From CALMBW01 sp963779645 (lineage in GTDB: Bacteria; Actinomycetota; CADDZG01; WHSQ01), in NCBI GenBank assembly GCA_963779645.1, contig CAVZYX010000005.1, positions 2,302,116-2,366,115 of the forward strand: a DNA stretch of 64,000 nt. The letters are read 5' to 3'. The translations under genes and the position numbers were made by a program. Shown piece after piece: positions 38,788 through 48,107 of this stretch. Below the pieces are notes generated by a model. The model was not told where the DNA came from and did not search any database. It worked only from the letters and a program-made list of their open reading frames with translations. Each line of letters starts with the position of its first letter. Position 1 is the stretch's first letter.

Positions 38788-39965
38788 CGATTCTTGGGTG
38801 CGAACCGGCCCTGCTTGGCGATGTTGACGAGGATGCCCATCGCGGCCAGAGATATGACGAGAGAGGTACTCCCGAAGGAAACCAGCGGAAGTGGAACACC
38901 GGTGATCGGAAGTGATGCTGTGACCGCACCCATGTTCACCAATGCCTGCACCGCTATCCACAACGTGATGCCGGACGCGATCAGCATCCCGAATCGATCG
39001 GGAGCTCGTTGCGCAGTCTTGACACCGAGATAGACAAGGAACCCGAACAACCCCACAACGGTCAGCGTTCCTAGATAGCCCATCTCTTCTCCGAGGATCG
39101 CAAAGATGAAGTCTGTGTGCGCGTTGGGGACGTAAAGCCACTTCTGCCGGCTGGCTCCAAGACCGACACCGAACCATCCTCCGGACCCCAACGCGATCAG
39201 CGACTGGATCGTTTGGTAACCGGTGTTGAGAGGGTCTCGCCACGGATCCATGAAGGCCAGGATCCGCTCCCGTCTGTACGGTTCGATCAGAGCTGCACCG
39301 AGACCAAGTGCAACGCTTGTGAATCCCATCGGGATCAGGTACCGCAGCGGGGCGCCTGCGACGAACAGCATCCCGATGCCGATCGAGCCGACGAGCAAGG
39401 TGGTGCCAAGGTCGGGCTGCATCATGATCAGCAGGCTGAGCACGCCAAGAGCCGGCAACATCGGTAAGAGGGTGTGCGACAACTCTTGTAGACCGTCCTC
39501 GGACTTCCTCGAGAAGACATCCGCCGCGAACAGAACAAGGGCGAGCTTCGCCAGCTCCGACGGCTGGAAGGAGAACGGCCCAAGCGGGATCCATCGGGCG
39601 CTACCTCCGGCCACCGTTCCCACGCCCGGGATCAGCACCGCTACAAGGAGACCCACGCTGATGGCGAACAAGGCGTAGCCCAGGAAATGCAGCCGGTGAT
39701 AGTCGACCTTCGCGAAGAAGATGAAACCGACGAGGCCGATGGCTGCTCCGATCAGCTGCCTCCGGAAGAACAAGAAAGACGAGCCGTAGTTCGCGAAGGA
39801 GGCAACAGAGCTCGCCGAAAGGATCATCACCAAGCCGGCCAACACGAGGACCGTCGTAACGATCCCGATGAGGACGGCGGGATGTCCGAGGTGCAACGCG
39901 ACACGAGGGCGAGCGCGACGACGAACCCGTGTCCTTGCTCCGATCGCGCCGCTACGAGTCGCCAT
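38784..39965 (-). CDS. ftsW: Peptidoglycan glycosyltransferase FtsW (SEDS family)
   Basis: Polymerises septal glycan together with FtsI. 393 residues and about ten membrane helices. SEDS blocks visible: GGSARWIPLGPFSFQPSELAK, PDLGTTLLV, YQTIQSLIALGSGGWFGVGLG, PNAHTDFIFAILGEEMG and TGVPLPLVSFGSTSL. N-terminus is short and basic. Overlaps murD by 14 bases and murG by 4. Confidence 0.96.
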   Translation of the reverse strand: MATRSGAIGARTRVRRRARPRVALHLGHPAVLIGIVTTVLVLAGLVMILSASSVASFANYGSSFLFFRRQLIGAAIGLVGFIFFAKVDYHRLHFLGYALFAISVGLLVAVLIPGVGTVAGGSARWIPLGPFSFQPSELAKLALVLFAADVFSRKSEDGLQELSHTLLPMLPALGVLSLLIMMQPDLGTTLLVGSIGIGMLFVAGAPLRYLIPMGFTSVALGLGAALIEPYRRERILAFMDPWRDPLNTGYQTIQSLIALGSGGWFGVGLGASRQKWLYVPNAHTDFIFAILGEEMGYLGTLTVVGLFGFLVYLGVKTAQRAPDRFGMLIASGITLWIAVQALVNMGAVTASLPITGVPLPLVSFGSTSLVISLAAMGILVNIAKQGRFAPKNR

Positions 39966-41319
39966 CCCCTGCCCTCCAAGCCTCGTCGATGACAGCTTTG
40001 ACGCTCCGCGCGAAGTCCTCGCCTCGAGCTGCGTAGCTCTCGTACATGTCTAGGCTCGCACAACCAGGCGAAAGTAAGACGGATCCTCCGGAAACGGATC
40101 TCTCGGTCGCAAGTTGCACCGCCTGCATCATCGAAGACGCACGGTCAACCGGAACGAGGTCCTCGAACACCTTCACGACCTCATCCTGGGCCTCTCCCAT
40201 CGCGACAACCGCGACGACGGGAGGAACCGTCTCGCGGAGCGCGCTGAGAGCGATCCCTTTGGCTCGGCCCCCCGCGATCAGAACCACGTCGGCCAATCCC
40301 TTGACCGCGGCCAAGGTCGCGTGCGGGTTCGTTGCTTTCGAATCGTCGATGAAGGTCACTCCCCGAAACTCGGTAACGAGTTCGAGGCGGTGCCCCAAGG
40401 GTCGGAAACTCTTGATCGCACGAACCACAGGTTTCAACTCAGCGCCGAAACTGAGGGCCGCGGCTGCGGCTGCGACGGCGTCCTCGAGTCCCACAGCTCC
40501 CGGCAGGGGAACGTCATCCACGCGCATGACTTGCGTGTCTCCAACCCAGATGACTCCGTCGGAAACACCCGCTCCGCCGGCCGGGACACGCTCGGCGGAG
40601 AAACCCATCACATCAGCTGAAGAGAGTTCGGCTATCCCCATGGCGAGCGGATCATCGGCATTCACCAGGAACGTGTCCCCCGAGCGTTGGTTCTCGGTGA
40701 TCCTTCCCTTGGCCTTCGCATAGGCATCCAAGGATCCGTGCCAATCGGTGTGGTCCTCGGCGATGTTGAGTAACACCGCGACGCGGGGACGGAATTCAAC
40801 GATGGTTGCAAGTTGGAAGCTGCTTACTTCGAGAGCGATAGCTCCGCCTGAAGGGACATCGGCGATCGCGTCGATCAACGGGAGACCGATGTTGCCGGCG
40901 GCGAGGGACGGAAGGCCGCTCTCCTCAAGCATCGATGCGAGGAGACTCGTGGTGGTGGTCTTGCCGTTGGTCCCGGTGACCGCCAAGAAATCGCAATCGG
41001 CAAGCCTGAAGGCGAGCTCTACCTCGCTCCACATCTCGACCCCGCCCTGCGCGAGCTTCTGGATCACGTCAGAGGTGGGCGGGATCCCTGGGCTGAGGAT
41101 GGCCAGATCGGTGTCGAGGCGTTCGAGATCGTGTCCCCCTATCTCGACCTCGGCCCCCAACGCCTTCAATCGATCGGCCCGCTCGGCGAGGACCGCGGAG
41201 GCGCCCGCTTCGGTCACTTTCACCTTGGCGTCGAGAGCGAGTAGCGCCCGTGCAGCGGAGAACCCGCTCGCCCCAAGACCAACGACGAGCACACGCGTGC
41301 CGGCGAGATCCTTCATCAT
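39952..41319 (-). CDS. murD: UDP-N-acetylmuramoylalanine--D-glutamate ligase
   Basis: Adds D-Glu to the precursor. 455 residues. VLVVGLGASGFSAARALL at the N-terminus, ATP loop AVTGTNGKTTTTSLLAS, NIAEDHTDWHG, and VTFIDDSKATNPHATLAAV in the C-domain. The ATG overlaps the mraY stop (ATGA). Confidence 0.97.
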   Translation of the reverse strand: MMKDLAGTRVLVVGLGASGFSAARALLALDAKVKVTEAGASAVLAERADRLKALGAEVEIGGHDLERLDTDLAILSPGIPPTSDVIQKLAQGGVEMWSEVELAFRLADCDFLAVTGTNGKTTTTSLLASMLEESGLPSLAAGNIGLPLIDAIADVPSGGAIALEVSSFQLATIVEFRPRVAVLLNIAEDHTDWHGSLDAYAKAKGRITENQRSGDTFLVNADDPLAMGIAELSSADVMGFSAERVPAGGAGVSDGVIWVGDTQVMRVDDVPLPGAVGLEDAVAAAAAALSFGAELKPVVRAIKSFRPLGHRLELVTEFRGVTFIDDSKATNPHATLAAVKGLADVVLIAGGRAKGIALSALRETVPPVVAVVAMGEAQDEVVKVFEDLVPVDRASSMMQAVQLATERSVSGGSVLLSPGCASLDMYESYAARGEDFARSVKAVIDEAWRAGDGDS

Positions 41320-42362
41320 CGGAAGAGGTCCTTGTAGATGAAGTCGGCGTAGAAAAGACCAAGACCGAATGCAGTCGACAATCCGGACAACACCCAGAAC
41401 CTCACGATCACCGTGAACTCCGGCCAGCCCGCAAGCTCGAAATGATGATGGATCGGAGACATCAGGAACACACGTTTCTTCGTTCGCTTGAATACCGCGA
41501 CCTGGATGATGACCGAGAGCGTCTCGACCACGTACAGACCACCGAGAAGCATCAACAGAAGCTGAGTGTTAAGGAGGATGGCAAGTATCGCCATCGCTCC
41601 ACCGATCATCAGTGACCCTGTGTCGCCCATGAAGATCTTGGCCGGAGCTGTGTTCCACCACAAGAACCCTGTGCACGCTCCGAACATCGCGGCCGCCACC
41701 AATGCCAGGTCGAAGGGATCACTGCCCGTTTCGGTGAGGTCGTAGAAGCCTTGATGGCGGAACTGCCAGAAGGCGATGATCACGAAAGCTCCGAAGACCG
41801 GCGCCGCCGTTCCGGCAGCCAAACCGTCCATCCCATCCGTGAGGTTCACCCCATTAGACGATGCGGCGATCATCAGGAACGCCCACAGATAGAAAACGAT
41901 CCCGAGATCGATCGCGGTAGACCGGAAGAACGACAGGTCAGTACCGATGTCGACGACTTGCGTTGCAAAGAATGCGAAGGCCAGAGCGATGACGAGCTGT
42001 CCGAGGAACTTCGCTCGGCTCTGGAGGCCGAGAGACCGCGATTTGTAAACCTTGATGAAATCGTCAACGAACCCCAGCATGCCCAGCAGCGCGATCGTAC
42101 AGATGGCAAGGACCCCGGAATCTCTGAACGGAACGGTGAAGCCTTCCGTACCGATGTGTCCAAGCAGGTAGCCCAACACCACACCGACGAGGATCACGAG
42201 GCCACCCATCGTGGGAGTACCTCGCTTCTCGTAATGAGCCTTAGGCCCCTCCTCTCTGATCAGTTGCCCCCAGCCGCGCGCACGCAGGCGCTTGATCGCC
42301 CACGGAGTGCCGAACAGAGACACGACAAGGCCGGTCATCCCAGCTATGAGGATCGAAGTCAC
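41316..42362 (-). CDS. mraY: Phospho-MurNAc-pentapeptide translocase
   Basis: Forms lipid I from undecaprenyl phosphate. 348 residues, about ten helices. Motifs: GPKAHYEKRGTPTMGG, NLTDGMDGLAAG, AKIFMGDTGSLMIGG and MSPIHHHFELAGW, which carry the catalytic aspartates and the HHH loop. It directly overlaps the murE stop by 4 bases; the murF gene usually found between them is missing. Confidence 0.97.
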   Translation of the reverse strand: MTSILIAGMTGLVVSLFGTPWAIKRLRARGWGQLIREEGPKAHYEKRGTPTMGGLVILVGVVLGYLLGHIGTEGFTVPFRDSGVLAICTIALLGMLGFVDDFIKVYKSRSLGLQSRAKFLGQLVIALAFAFFATQVVDIGTDLSFFRSTAIDLGIVFYLWAFLMIAASSNGVNLTDGMDGLAAGTAAPVFGAFVIIAFWQFRHQGFYDLTETGSDPFDLALVAAAMFGACTGFLWWNTAPAKIFMGDTGSLMIGGAMAILAILLNTQLLLMLLGGLYVVETLSVIIQVAVFKRTKKRVFLMSPIHHHFELAGWPEFTVIVRFWVLSGLSTAFGLGLFYADFIYKDLFR

Positions 42363-43852
42363 TGCGTGTACCCCAACTCCGCTAGAACTTCAGCTGCGAC
42401 GATGCGGTCGTCGAAGGGGATCGTTCGATCGGCGAATTCCTGGCCGGTCTCATGTCCCTTCCCAGCGATAACGACCACATCACCATCGCGCGCCTGACGT
42501 AAGGCAACACCGATCGCTTCTCGCCGATCGGCCAGGGCAGCATCGGGGCCGTTAGGGCGTTCCGTTGCCACACCCTCGAGGATCTCGCCGATGATCGCGT
42601 CCGGGACCTCGCTGCGGGGGTTGTCGGACGTGACGATGAGAAAGTCAGCCAGGCGCGCCGCCACCATGCCCATCAGGGGCCTCTTTCCTCTGTCGCGGTC
42701 GCCTCCTGCCCCGAAGAGCGCGATCAGCCGCCCACCTCGACCCTGAGCGAGCCTGCTGCCCGCCACCAAAACGTTGTCCAGGGAGTCCGGAGTGTGTGCG
42801 TAGTCGACGATGACCGAGAAGGGCTGGCCCGCGTCGATCGACTCGAAGCGACCAGGAACGGCTCGCAGCTGACGGATCCCTTGTTCGATCGCGTCGAGTC
42901 CGATACCCGCCTGCAGCGCCACCGCCGCCGCGGCCAAGCAATTAGAGACATTGAAGGGACCGACGAGGGACGTTTCGATCTTGACCTCCCCTCCAGGTGT
43001 GACAAGAAGGAAGGTGCTGCCCGTGGACCCCAGATCTATCTGCTCTGCGCGGACATCGGCTTTGGGTGCCATGCCGAACGTGATGAGCGGTATCGATGCA
43101 GTAGCCGCGATCTCGGCCCCGTAGGGATCGTCCATGTTCACCGCGCCTTTTGATGCGCGCTCGGGTGTGAAGAGAGACCGCTTCGCCGCGAAGTAGTCCT
43201 CGATCGTCGGATGGAAGTCGAGATGATCTTGCGTGAGATTCGTGAACCCAACCGACCTGAAGTGCAACGCATCGGCACGGTTCAAGGCTAGAGCATGACT
43301 CGTGACCTCCATCGCGACCGAATCGACTCCCGCTGCTCGCATCTCGGCGAGGAGAGCGTGAACATCGACCGATTCCGGAGTGGTCCGCACAGCCGGACGC
43401 ACGACGCCCGCGACGTGAGTTTCTATCGTGCCCATCAACCCCGGCGTCCGTCCCGCCGCTGCAAGGATGGATTCGACCAGGAAGGCCGTCGTCGTCTTTC
43501 CATTAGTTCCGGTGATGCCGATCAGGAGCATGTCGTCGGCCGGCCGGCCGTAGTAGACAGCAGCGATGTGAGGCATGGCGCTTCTCACATCGGTCACGAC
43601 TATCTGTGGCACATCGATCGGCAGAACTCTCTCGACGCACAACGCCACGGCGCCATTCGCAACGGCCGCTGGGGCATGTTCATGACCATCGCTTTGGAAC
43701 CCGACGACGCAAAAGAAGAGGTACCCGGCGCTGACCGCTCGGCTGTCGTACACCACACCGGCTACTTCGGTGGATGCATCTCCCTGCACCGAAACGAGTT
43801 GGTCTCCAGCTGCATCGGCCAGCTCACGCAGAATCATCGGTCGCTCCATCAC
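42359..43852 (-). CDS. murE: UDP-MurNAc-tripeptide synthetase (meso-DAP type)
   Basis: Adds the third residue of the stem peptide. 497 residues, normal length. Motifs: GITGTNGKTTTAFLVE, TTPESVDVHALLAEM, and VTSDNPRSEVPDAI, whose DNPR is the meso-diaminopimelate-specific form. Start GTG 43852 or ATG 43849. It begins 6 bases after ftsI and overlaps mraY; no MurF domain is fused. Confidence 0.96.
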   Translation of the reverse strand: MMERPMILRELADAAGDQLVSVQGDASTEVAGVVYDSRAVSAGYLFFCVVGFQSDGHEHAPAAVANGAVALCVERVLPIDVPQIVVTDVRSAMPHIAAVYYGRPADDMLLIGITGTNGKTTTAFLVESILAAAGRTPGLMGTIETHVAGVVRPAVRTTPESVDVHALLAEMRAAGVDSVAMEVTSHALALNRADALHFRSVGFTNLTQDHLDFHPTIEDYFAAKRSLFTPERASKGAVNMDDPYGAEIAATASIPLITFGMAPKADVRAEQIDLGSTGSTFLLVTPGGEVKIETSLVGPFNVSNCLAAAAVALQAGIGLDAIEQGIRQLRAVPGRFESIDAGQPFSVIVDYAHTPDSLDNVLVAGSRLAQGRGGRLIALFGAGGDRDRGKRPLMGMVAARLADFLIVTSDNPRSEVPDAIIGEILEGVATERPNGPDAALADRREAIGVALRQARDGDVVVIAGKGHETGQEFADRTIPFDDRIVAAEVLAELGYTQ

Positions 43853-43858
43853 GCCACA

Positions 43859-45766
43859 TTAGTCATGGGCCACGGGGCCCTCAGCCTGCTCTGCCTCTAT
43901 GACCTCTGCGGCCTTCTCGGCGTTGCCCTGAGGTGCGACTCCGAGATGCCGCAGCGCGAATTCAGCGATCGTTTTGAACGTAGGGCCTGCCGTCGAGCCA
44001 CCCCAGATCGGTTTCGGCTCATCGAGGAGCACGAGCACGACGATCTGGGGATCGTTGGCGGGGGCGAACCCAACGAACGAACCGATGTAAGACCGTCCGT
44101 AACCACCCGTTGGCAGTGGCTTCTGCGCGGTCCCGGTCTTGCCTGCAACGCGGTAACCAGGCACCTGGGCCAGGATGCCAGTACCCGTGTTGACAACGCG
44201 TTCCAACATCTTGATCATCTCGCGCGCCGTTTCCTTGCTGACGACCCGCCGCGTCCGCGGTGCCGGTGATGGATGCACACGACCAACCGCATCCATCGTC
44301 GAATGAAGCAACTTGGGTTCGACCCACACGCCGTCGTTAGCGATCGTCGAGTAAGCAGCGGCCATCTGGATCGGAGTAACTGAGATCCCTTGCCCTATAG
44401 GCAGCGTTGCCATCGTGGTACCGGACCAGAGTTTCCGGGGCAGCAAGATCCCTTCCTCCTCGGCAGGAAAGTCGAGACCGGTCTCTTGACCGAACCCGAA
44501 CCGCCTGATCCAGGAATCGAGTCGTTCGGCACCCAGTTCAAGTCCGATCTTGATCGTCCCCACGTTCGACGACTGCTCGAGGATGTCCGAGACCGACATG
44601 GTTTCGGTCGCATGTTCATGCGAGTCGTTGAACACCCGGTCGTAATACTGGAATGCATCGGGCACGCTGAATGTGCTGTTCGGCGATACGACACCTTCTT
44701 CGAGAGCTGCCGCCGTGGTCACGATCTTGAATGCCGATCCCGGCTCGTAGACATCGGTGAGCGCACGGTTACGTTGTTGCTCCGGGGTGGAATGGTTGTA
44801 GTCGTTAGGGTTGAAAGTCGGAGAGTTCGCAAGAGCCAAGATCTCGCCGGTGCGCGGCTGCATGACGATCGCGGTACCTGCTTCGGCGCTGTAACGCTGA
44901 ACCGCATCCTCGAGCGTCAATTCGGTGAAGAATTGGAGCTCCTTATCGATCGTCAGATAGAGCGAGCGACCGGGCCTAGGCGGCTCGTAAGAGAACTCAG
45001 CTTGGGGAAGGGGCCGTCCAGTCGGGTCTTGCTCGAGGGTCATGTGGCCGGCTTCGCCCAGAAGGATGCTCTGATACTGCGATTCGATGCCGGCCTGAAC
45101 CGAACCATCGATGTTGACGAACCCGAGAACGTGACTCGCTACGGAACCGCCTGGGTAGTAACGGCGAGGTTCGTCACGTATGTAGACCCCCGGGATATGC
45201 AGTTTGCGCACCTCACGCGCCAGTCGAGGTTGTATCTGGCGGGCGACATACTCGAAGCGCGATAGCTCCGTCGTTCCTTGAAGCTTCGGAAGTAGGTCCT
45301 TGACCTTCATCCCGAGGACGGGTGCCAGCTTCTGTGCTCCTTCGAGGGCGTCGGTGACGTGCTTGGGGTCGATGAAGATGGTCTTCAGACCGACCGAGAT
45401 CGCGAGCGGCGCTCCCCCTCGGTCAAAGATGGTCCCGCGTCGCGCGGGGAATGGGATGTCGCGTTCCCGCTGCTGGGCCGCGATGGCCTGATAAGTCGGT
45501 GCTTCTACGATCTGCAGGACGAACAAGCGCGCCGCCATCGCGACGAACAGCACCACCAGGATGAAGAACATGAAGATGAGGCGGCCGGGCGACGCCGAAT
45601 CTTTGGGTCTTGGCGACCGGCGTTGATCCTTCACGAGACGTAGCCCTGCAGGCGGACGTTTATGAGGGGTCCGTCGACGAGCGGCCCCGGAACGAGAAGA
45701 AGGGGCAACCCTTGTACGAGATGCCCCTCTGCTTTGCCGTCGCTGACCGCCGGTCCTGGTGCTCAA
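43859..45766 (-). CDS. ftsI: Septal penicillin-binding protein 3 (FtsI)
   Basis: Class B PBP cross-linking septal peptidoglycan. 635 residues: a very basic cytosolic N-terminus (about 60 residues), one membrane helix, dimerisation domain (FPARRGTIFDRGG), and transpeptidase domain with SxxK in EPGSAFKIVTT (near 342), SxN in EQSSNVG and KTG in VAGKTGTAQKP (near 543). No PASTA domains. Overlaps ftsL by 4 bases. Confidence 0.96.
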   Translation of the reverse strand: MSTRTGGQRRQSRGASRTRVAPSSRSGAARRRTPHKRPPAGLRLVKDQRRSPRPKDSASPGRLIFMFFILVVLFVAMAARLFVLQIVEAPTYQAIAAQQRERDIPFPARRGTIFDRGGAPLAISVGLKTIFIDPKHVTDALEGAQKLAPVLGMKVKDLLPKLQGTTELSRFEYVARQIQPRLAREVRKLHIPGVYIRDEPRRYYPGGSVASHVLGFVNIDGSVQAGIESQYQSILLGEAGHMTLEQDPTGRPLPQAEFSYEPPRPGRSLYLTIDKELQFFTELTLEDAVQRYSAEAGTAIVMQPRTGEILALANSPTFNPNDYNHSTPEQQRNRALTDVYEPGSAFKIVTTAAALEEGVVSPNSTFSVPDAFQYYDRVFNDSHEHATETMSVSDILEQSSNVGTIKIGLELGAERLDSWIRRFGFGQETGLDFPAEEEGILLPRKLWSGTTMATLPIGQGISVTPIQMAAAYSTIANDGVWVEPKLLHSTMDAVGRVHPSPAPRTRRVVSKETAREMIKMLERVVNTGTGILAQVPGYRVAGKTGTAQKPLPTGGYGRSYIGSFVGFAPANDPQIVVLVLLDEPKPIWGGSTAGPTFKTIAEFALRHLGVAPQGNAEKAAEVIEAEQAEGPVAHD

Positions 45767-46326
45767 GGCGAACCGGCTTCATAGTCGCCTGCGGCGACCC
45801 CCGTGCCCGGCATGATCTCCGGAACCTCGTGGTCTGCGAGCAATGGATCCCGCCCGGTTCGGATGTTGGCCACGATGTAGTGGACATCTTTCGGCTTAAC
45901 CATCCCGAGTCTGCGGATTGCGACGCGTTCGATCCGCTCCGACGCAGACATCTTTGCAACCTTGAGAACCAGTTGCGCATTCTCAGTCTCTGCTTGGACG
46001 ATCTCGTCTCGCATCTTGTCCATCTTGAAACCGGCCTGGGCTAGAACGACCTGTTCCAGCAGAACGGTGAAGATCGTGGCCGCGATGAGGATGGCTCCGA
46101 TCACGAAGACCGGTGCGACCCTCCGCGATGCACGCCGTTGGATCAGGCCTCGTTTCTTTCCCCTAACGACCTTGAGCTCGGCACGCGCCTGAGCCGGGGT
46201 AGTCGCCCGCTGTCTGGGTCGCGCCGAACGAGCCGGAGCTCTGTGCGAGCGAGATCGCGTTCGCTTCGGCTGAGAGCGCCGGGGCCGAGGCTGGGCGTCC
46301 CGCACCTGGGAGGCTCGAGAGCTCAT
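45763..46326 (-). CDS. ftsL: FtsL-like division protein
   Basis: 187 residues. A long Arg/Pro/Ala-rich cytosolic region (about 70 residues), one helix (VFVIGAILIAATIFTVLL), then a short coiled coil (KMDKMRDEIVQAETENAQL) and a conserved RRLGMVKPKDVHYI. Sequence is weakly conserved, as usual for FtsL; the identity comes from topology and position between rsmH and ftsI. Overlaps both neighbours by 4 bases. Confidence 0.84.
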   Translation of the reverse strand: MSSRASQVRDAQPRPRRSQPKRTRSRSHRAPARSARPRQRATTPAQARAELKVVRGKKRGLIQRRASRRVAPVFVIGAILIAATIFTVLLEQVVLAQAGFKMDKMRDEIVQAETENAQLVLKVAKMSASERIERVAIRRLGMVKPKDVHYIVANIRTGRDPLLADHEVPEIMPGTGVAAGDYEAGSP

Positions 46327-47285
46327 GCGGAACGCCGCTCCTCGGTAGTGGCCGACTGCGCACCGATCCTCTCGGCAACGCGCAGCTTGGCCGAACGAGC
46401 TCGTGGGTTGCGCGTGATCTCTTGCTCAGACGGACTGAGAGGACGCCTGGTGATGATGCGCAGGCGAGCCTCTGCTCCGCACGAACAGACTGGGAGGCCG
46501 GGAGGGCACACGCAACCGCGAGCTTCGTCGACGAAGAATCTCTTTACACGACGGTCTTCGAGTGAGTGGTACGAGATCACTGCGATGCGACCGCCGGGTT
46601 CGCTGACATCGACCGCGACGGGCAGGGTGCGGTCGAGCTCAGTGAGCTCGGCGTTCACTTCGATCCTGAGAGCCTGGAAAGTGCGGCGCGCGGGGTGCGG
46701 ACCGGTGCGGCGCGCGGGGGCCGGGATGGCGTCCTTGATCGTTTCTGCCAGCTCCACAGTCGTTTCGATCGGACGCTTGCTGATGATCGCCTTGGAGATC
46801 CTCCGCGCGAAACGTTCTTCGCCGTATCGGCTGATGACCTTCTCGAGTTCGTGCTGCTCGTACGTGTTCACGACTGTGTGGGCTGAGAGGTCGGCGTCTG
46901 GGTCCATGCGCATGTCGAGGGGTCCGGGATCGCGATATGAGAACCCACGATGCGCTTCATCCAGTTGGGGTGAGGAAACACCAAGGTCGAGAAGGACTCC
47001 GCGAACCTTCTCAATCCCGAGTCGTTCCAGTACGGACGCGAGGTTCGAGAAGTTGTCACGTACGAGAGCAAAGCGCCCTTGATACGCGGCGAGGTCGGAC
47101 CCGACCGCCGCCAAGGACTCTGGGTCCCGATCGATCCCAACGAGGAAGCAGTCGGGGGCCGCGTCGAGAAGGCGCCGGGCGTGCCCACCTCTTCCGAGCG
47201 TGCAGTCGACCACGACGCCACCACCCGCGAGGGCAGGGATGAGGAGGTCTGTGACCTCTGAGACGAGGACTGGGTCGTGTTCCAA
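46323..47285 (-). CDS. rsmH: 16S rRNA (cytosine-1402-N4)-methyltransferase
   Basis: Also called MraW. 320 residues from TTG 47285 (reading EHDPVLVSEVTDLL after the start), with GGGGGAG 5 bases upstream. SAM site VVDCTLGRGGHARRLL, then GVLLDLGVSSPQLDEAHRGFS, family block DLSAHTVVNTY and VISYHSLEDRRVKRFF. A Cys-rich stretch CVCPPGLPVCSCG near residue 280 is typical. Overlaps ftsL. Confidence 0.96.
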   Translation of the reverse strand: MEHDPVLVSEVTDLLIPALAGGGVVVDCTLGRGGHARRLLDAAPDCFLVGIDRDPESLAAVGSDLAAYQGRFALVRDNFSNLASVLERLGIEKVRGVLLDLGVSSPQLDEAHRGFSYRDPGPLDMRMDPDADLSAHTVVNTYEQHELEKVISRYGEERFARRISKAIISKRPIETTVELAETIKDAIPAPARRTGPHPARRTFQALRIEVNAELTELDRTLPVAVDVSEPGGRIAVISYHSLEDRRVKRFFVDEARGCVCPPGLPVCSCGAEARLRIITRRPLSPSEQEITRNPRARSAKLRVAERIGAQSATTEERRSA

Positions 47286-47310
47286 ATCAGCTCCCCCGTT
47301 GTGCCCATAG

Positions 47311-47457
47311 TTAGCGGCCCAGCGCTCTGGTTGCGATGGCCACCATGCCCAGGAATCCGCCGACCGAGGAGCCCGAGATGGCGAGAAGCAGCAGCCCTTG
47401 CCCGAGCTCCCTGGTCAGCGTTGAATCTCCCACCGACATCCTTGCCTTCCTGATCAT
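47311..47457 (-). CDS. 48-residue small membrane protein between mraZ and rsmH
   Basis: ATG 47457 is preceded by a near-perfect ribosome site AAGGAGGGGG 7 bases upstream and the frame runs to TAA 47311. It begins MIRKARMSVGDSTLTREL and continues as one glycine-rich hydrophobic helix (LLLLAISGSSVGGFLG, then MVAIATRALGR). A second ATG at 47439 would give 42 residues. The strong ribosome site and helix support a real gene. No family recognised; function unknown. Confidence 0.6.
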   Translation of the reverse strand: MIRKARMSVGDSTLTRELGQGLLLLAISGSSVGGFLGMVAIATRALGR

Positions 47458-47520
47458 CTTGTTGCCCCCTCCTTCTTGGCGTACCTGGCACCTGTTGCCT
47501 TCGTTGCTGGTCTTGTGCGC

Positions 47521-47952
47521 TTAGATATCCAGCTCGCCGAACAACGCCGACAAGCCCACCTCCGCCACCTCCGCGCGTTCCTGCTCGTACCGGGCTGGGT
47601 CCCAGATCTCTGCGTGGTCCCCTGCCCCAAGGATCAAGACCTCCTTGCCGATCCCCATCACTTCTCGAAGCTCTTCCGGGATCGTGATCCGGTTCTGCTT
47701 GTCCACCTCATCGCTGTGCGAGTGGGCATAGAGCTCCCTGATCACTGCCCGGTTCTTGTTGCTGGACTTGCTCTGGTTCTGGAGACGCTCCTCGTAGTCG
47801 TGGCGCTTGGTTCCGCACCAGAGAGAGATGCAGGGGTCCGGAGACGGCATCAGGAGGAGCTTGCTTTCCTCCATCTCCTCGCGGATGCGCGAGGGGATGA
47901 TCAGGCGCCCTTTGGCGTCGATCGTGTGCCGGTACTTCCCCGTGAATGCCAC
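47521..47952 (-). CDS. mraZ: Transcriptional regulator MraZ
   Basis: 143 residues with two SpoVT/AbrB-like halves: YRHTIDAKGRLIIPSRIREE and VDKQNRITIPEELREVMGIGKEV. MraZ represses the division/wall cluster, including itself, by binding a series of TGGG-type direct repeats as a ring. Such repeats are visible 60-100 bases upstream of the ATG. First gene of the cluster. Confidence 0.96.
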   Translation of the reverse strand: MAFTGKYRHTIDAKGRLIIPSRIREEMEESKLLLMPSPDPCISLWCGTKRHDYEERLQNQSKSSNKNRAVIRELYAHSHSDEVDKQNRITIPEELREVMGIGKEVLILGAGDHAEIWDPARYEQERAEVAEVGLSALFGELDI

Positions 47953-48010
47953 TCAAGCTCCCCTGTGATGACTCTCCCGGTGGAGAACCAACCGTTTCGG
48001 GCCCCGATGC

Positions 48011-48056
48011 TCCCAAGCACCTCCCAGGCCTTCCACAGCCCTCCCTTTTCCTCCAC
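48011..48056 (-). promoter_or_regulatory. mraZ: Putative MraZ operator: five TGGR repeats
   Basis: On the minus strand TGGA, GGGA, TGGA, TGGG and TGGG begin every 10-11 bases (plus-strand TCCC/TCCA at 48011, 48022, 48032, 48042 and 48052). This is the helical-turn spacing of known MraZ sites. They lie just downstream of the suggested -10 element, where binding would block transcription. Confidence 0.6.
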
Positions 48057-48065
48057 TTCGGCACC

Positions 48066-48095
48066 AAGCTACGCCCGCTTTAGCCCCAGAGTCAA
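48066..48095 (-). promoter_or_regulatory. Possible promoter of the mraZ division/wall cluster
   Basis: Minus strand TTGACT (48095-48090), 18-base spacer, TAGCTT (48071-48066). The -35 is good and the -10 moderate. Placement between the 18-bp palindrome and the MraZ-type repeats is what a regulated promoter would show. Confidence 0.45.
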
Positions 48096-48107
48096 CAAAT
48101 GGGGTCG

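Noticed and set aside
38788..39594. Upstream extension of the murG frame to 630 residues
   Set aside because: The added part overlaps ftsW in another frame, is Arg/Cys/His-rich and not protein-like; MurG starts normally at 38787.
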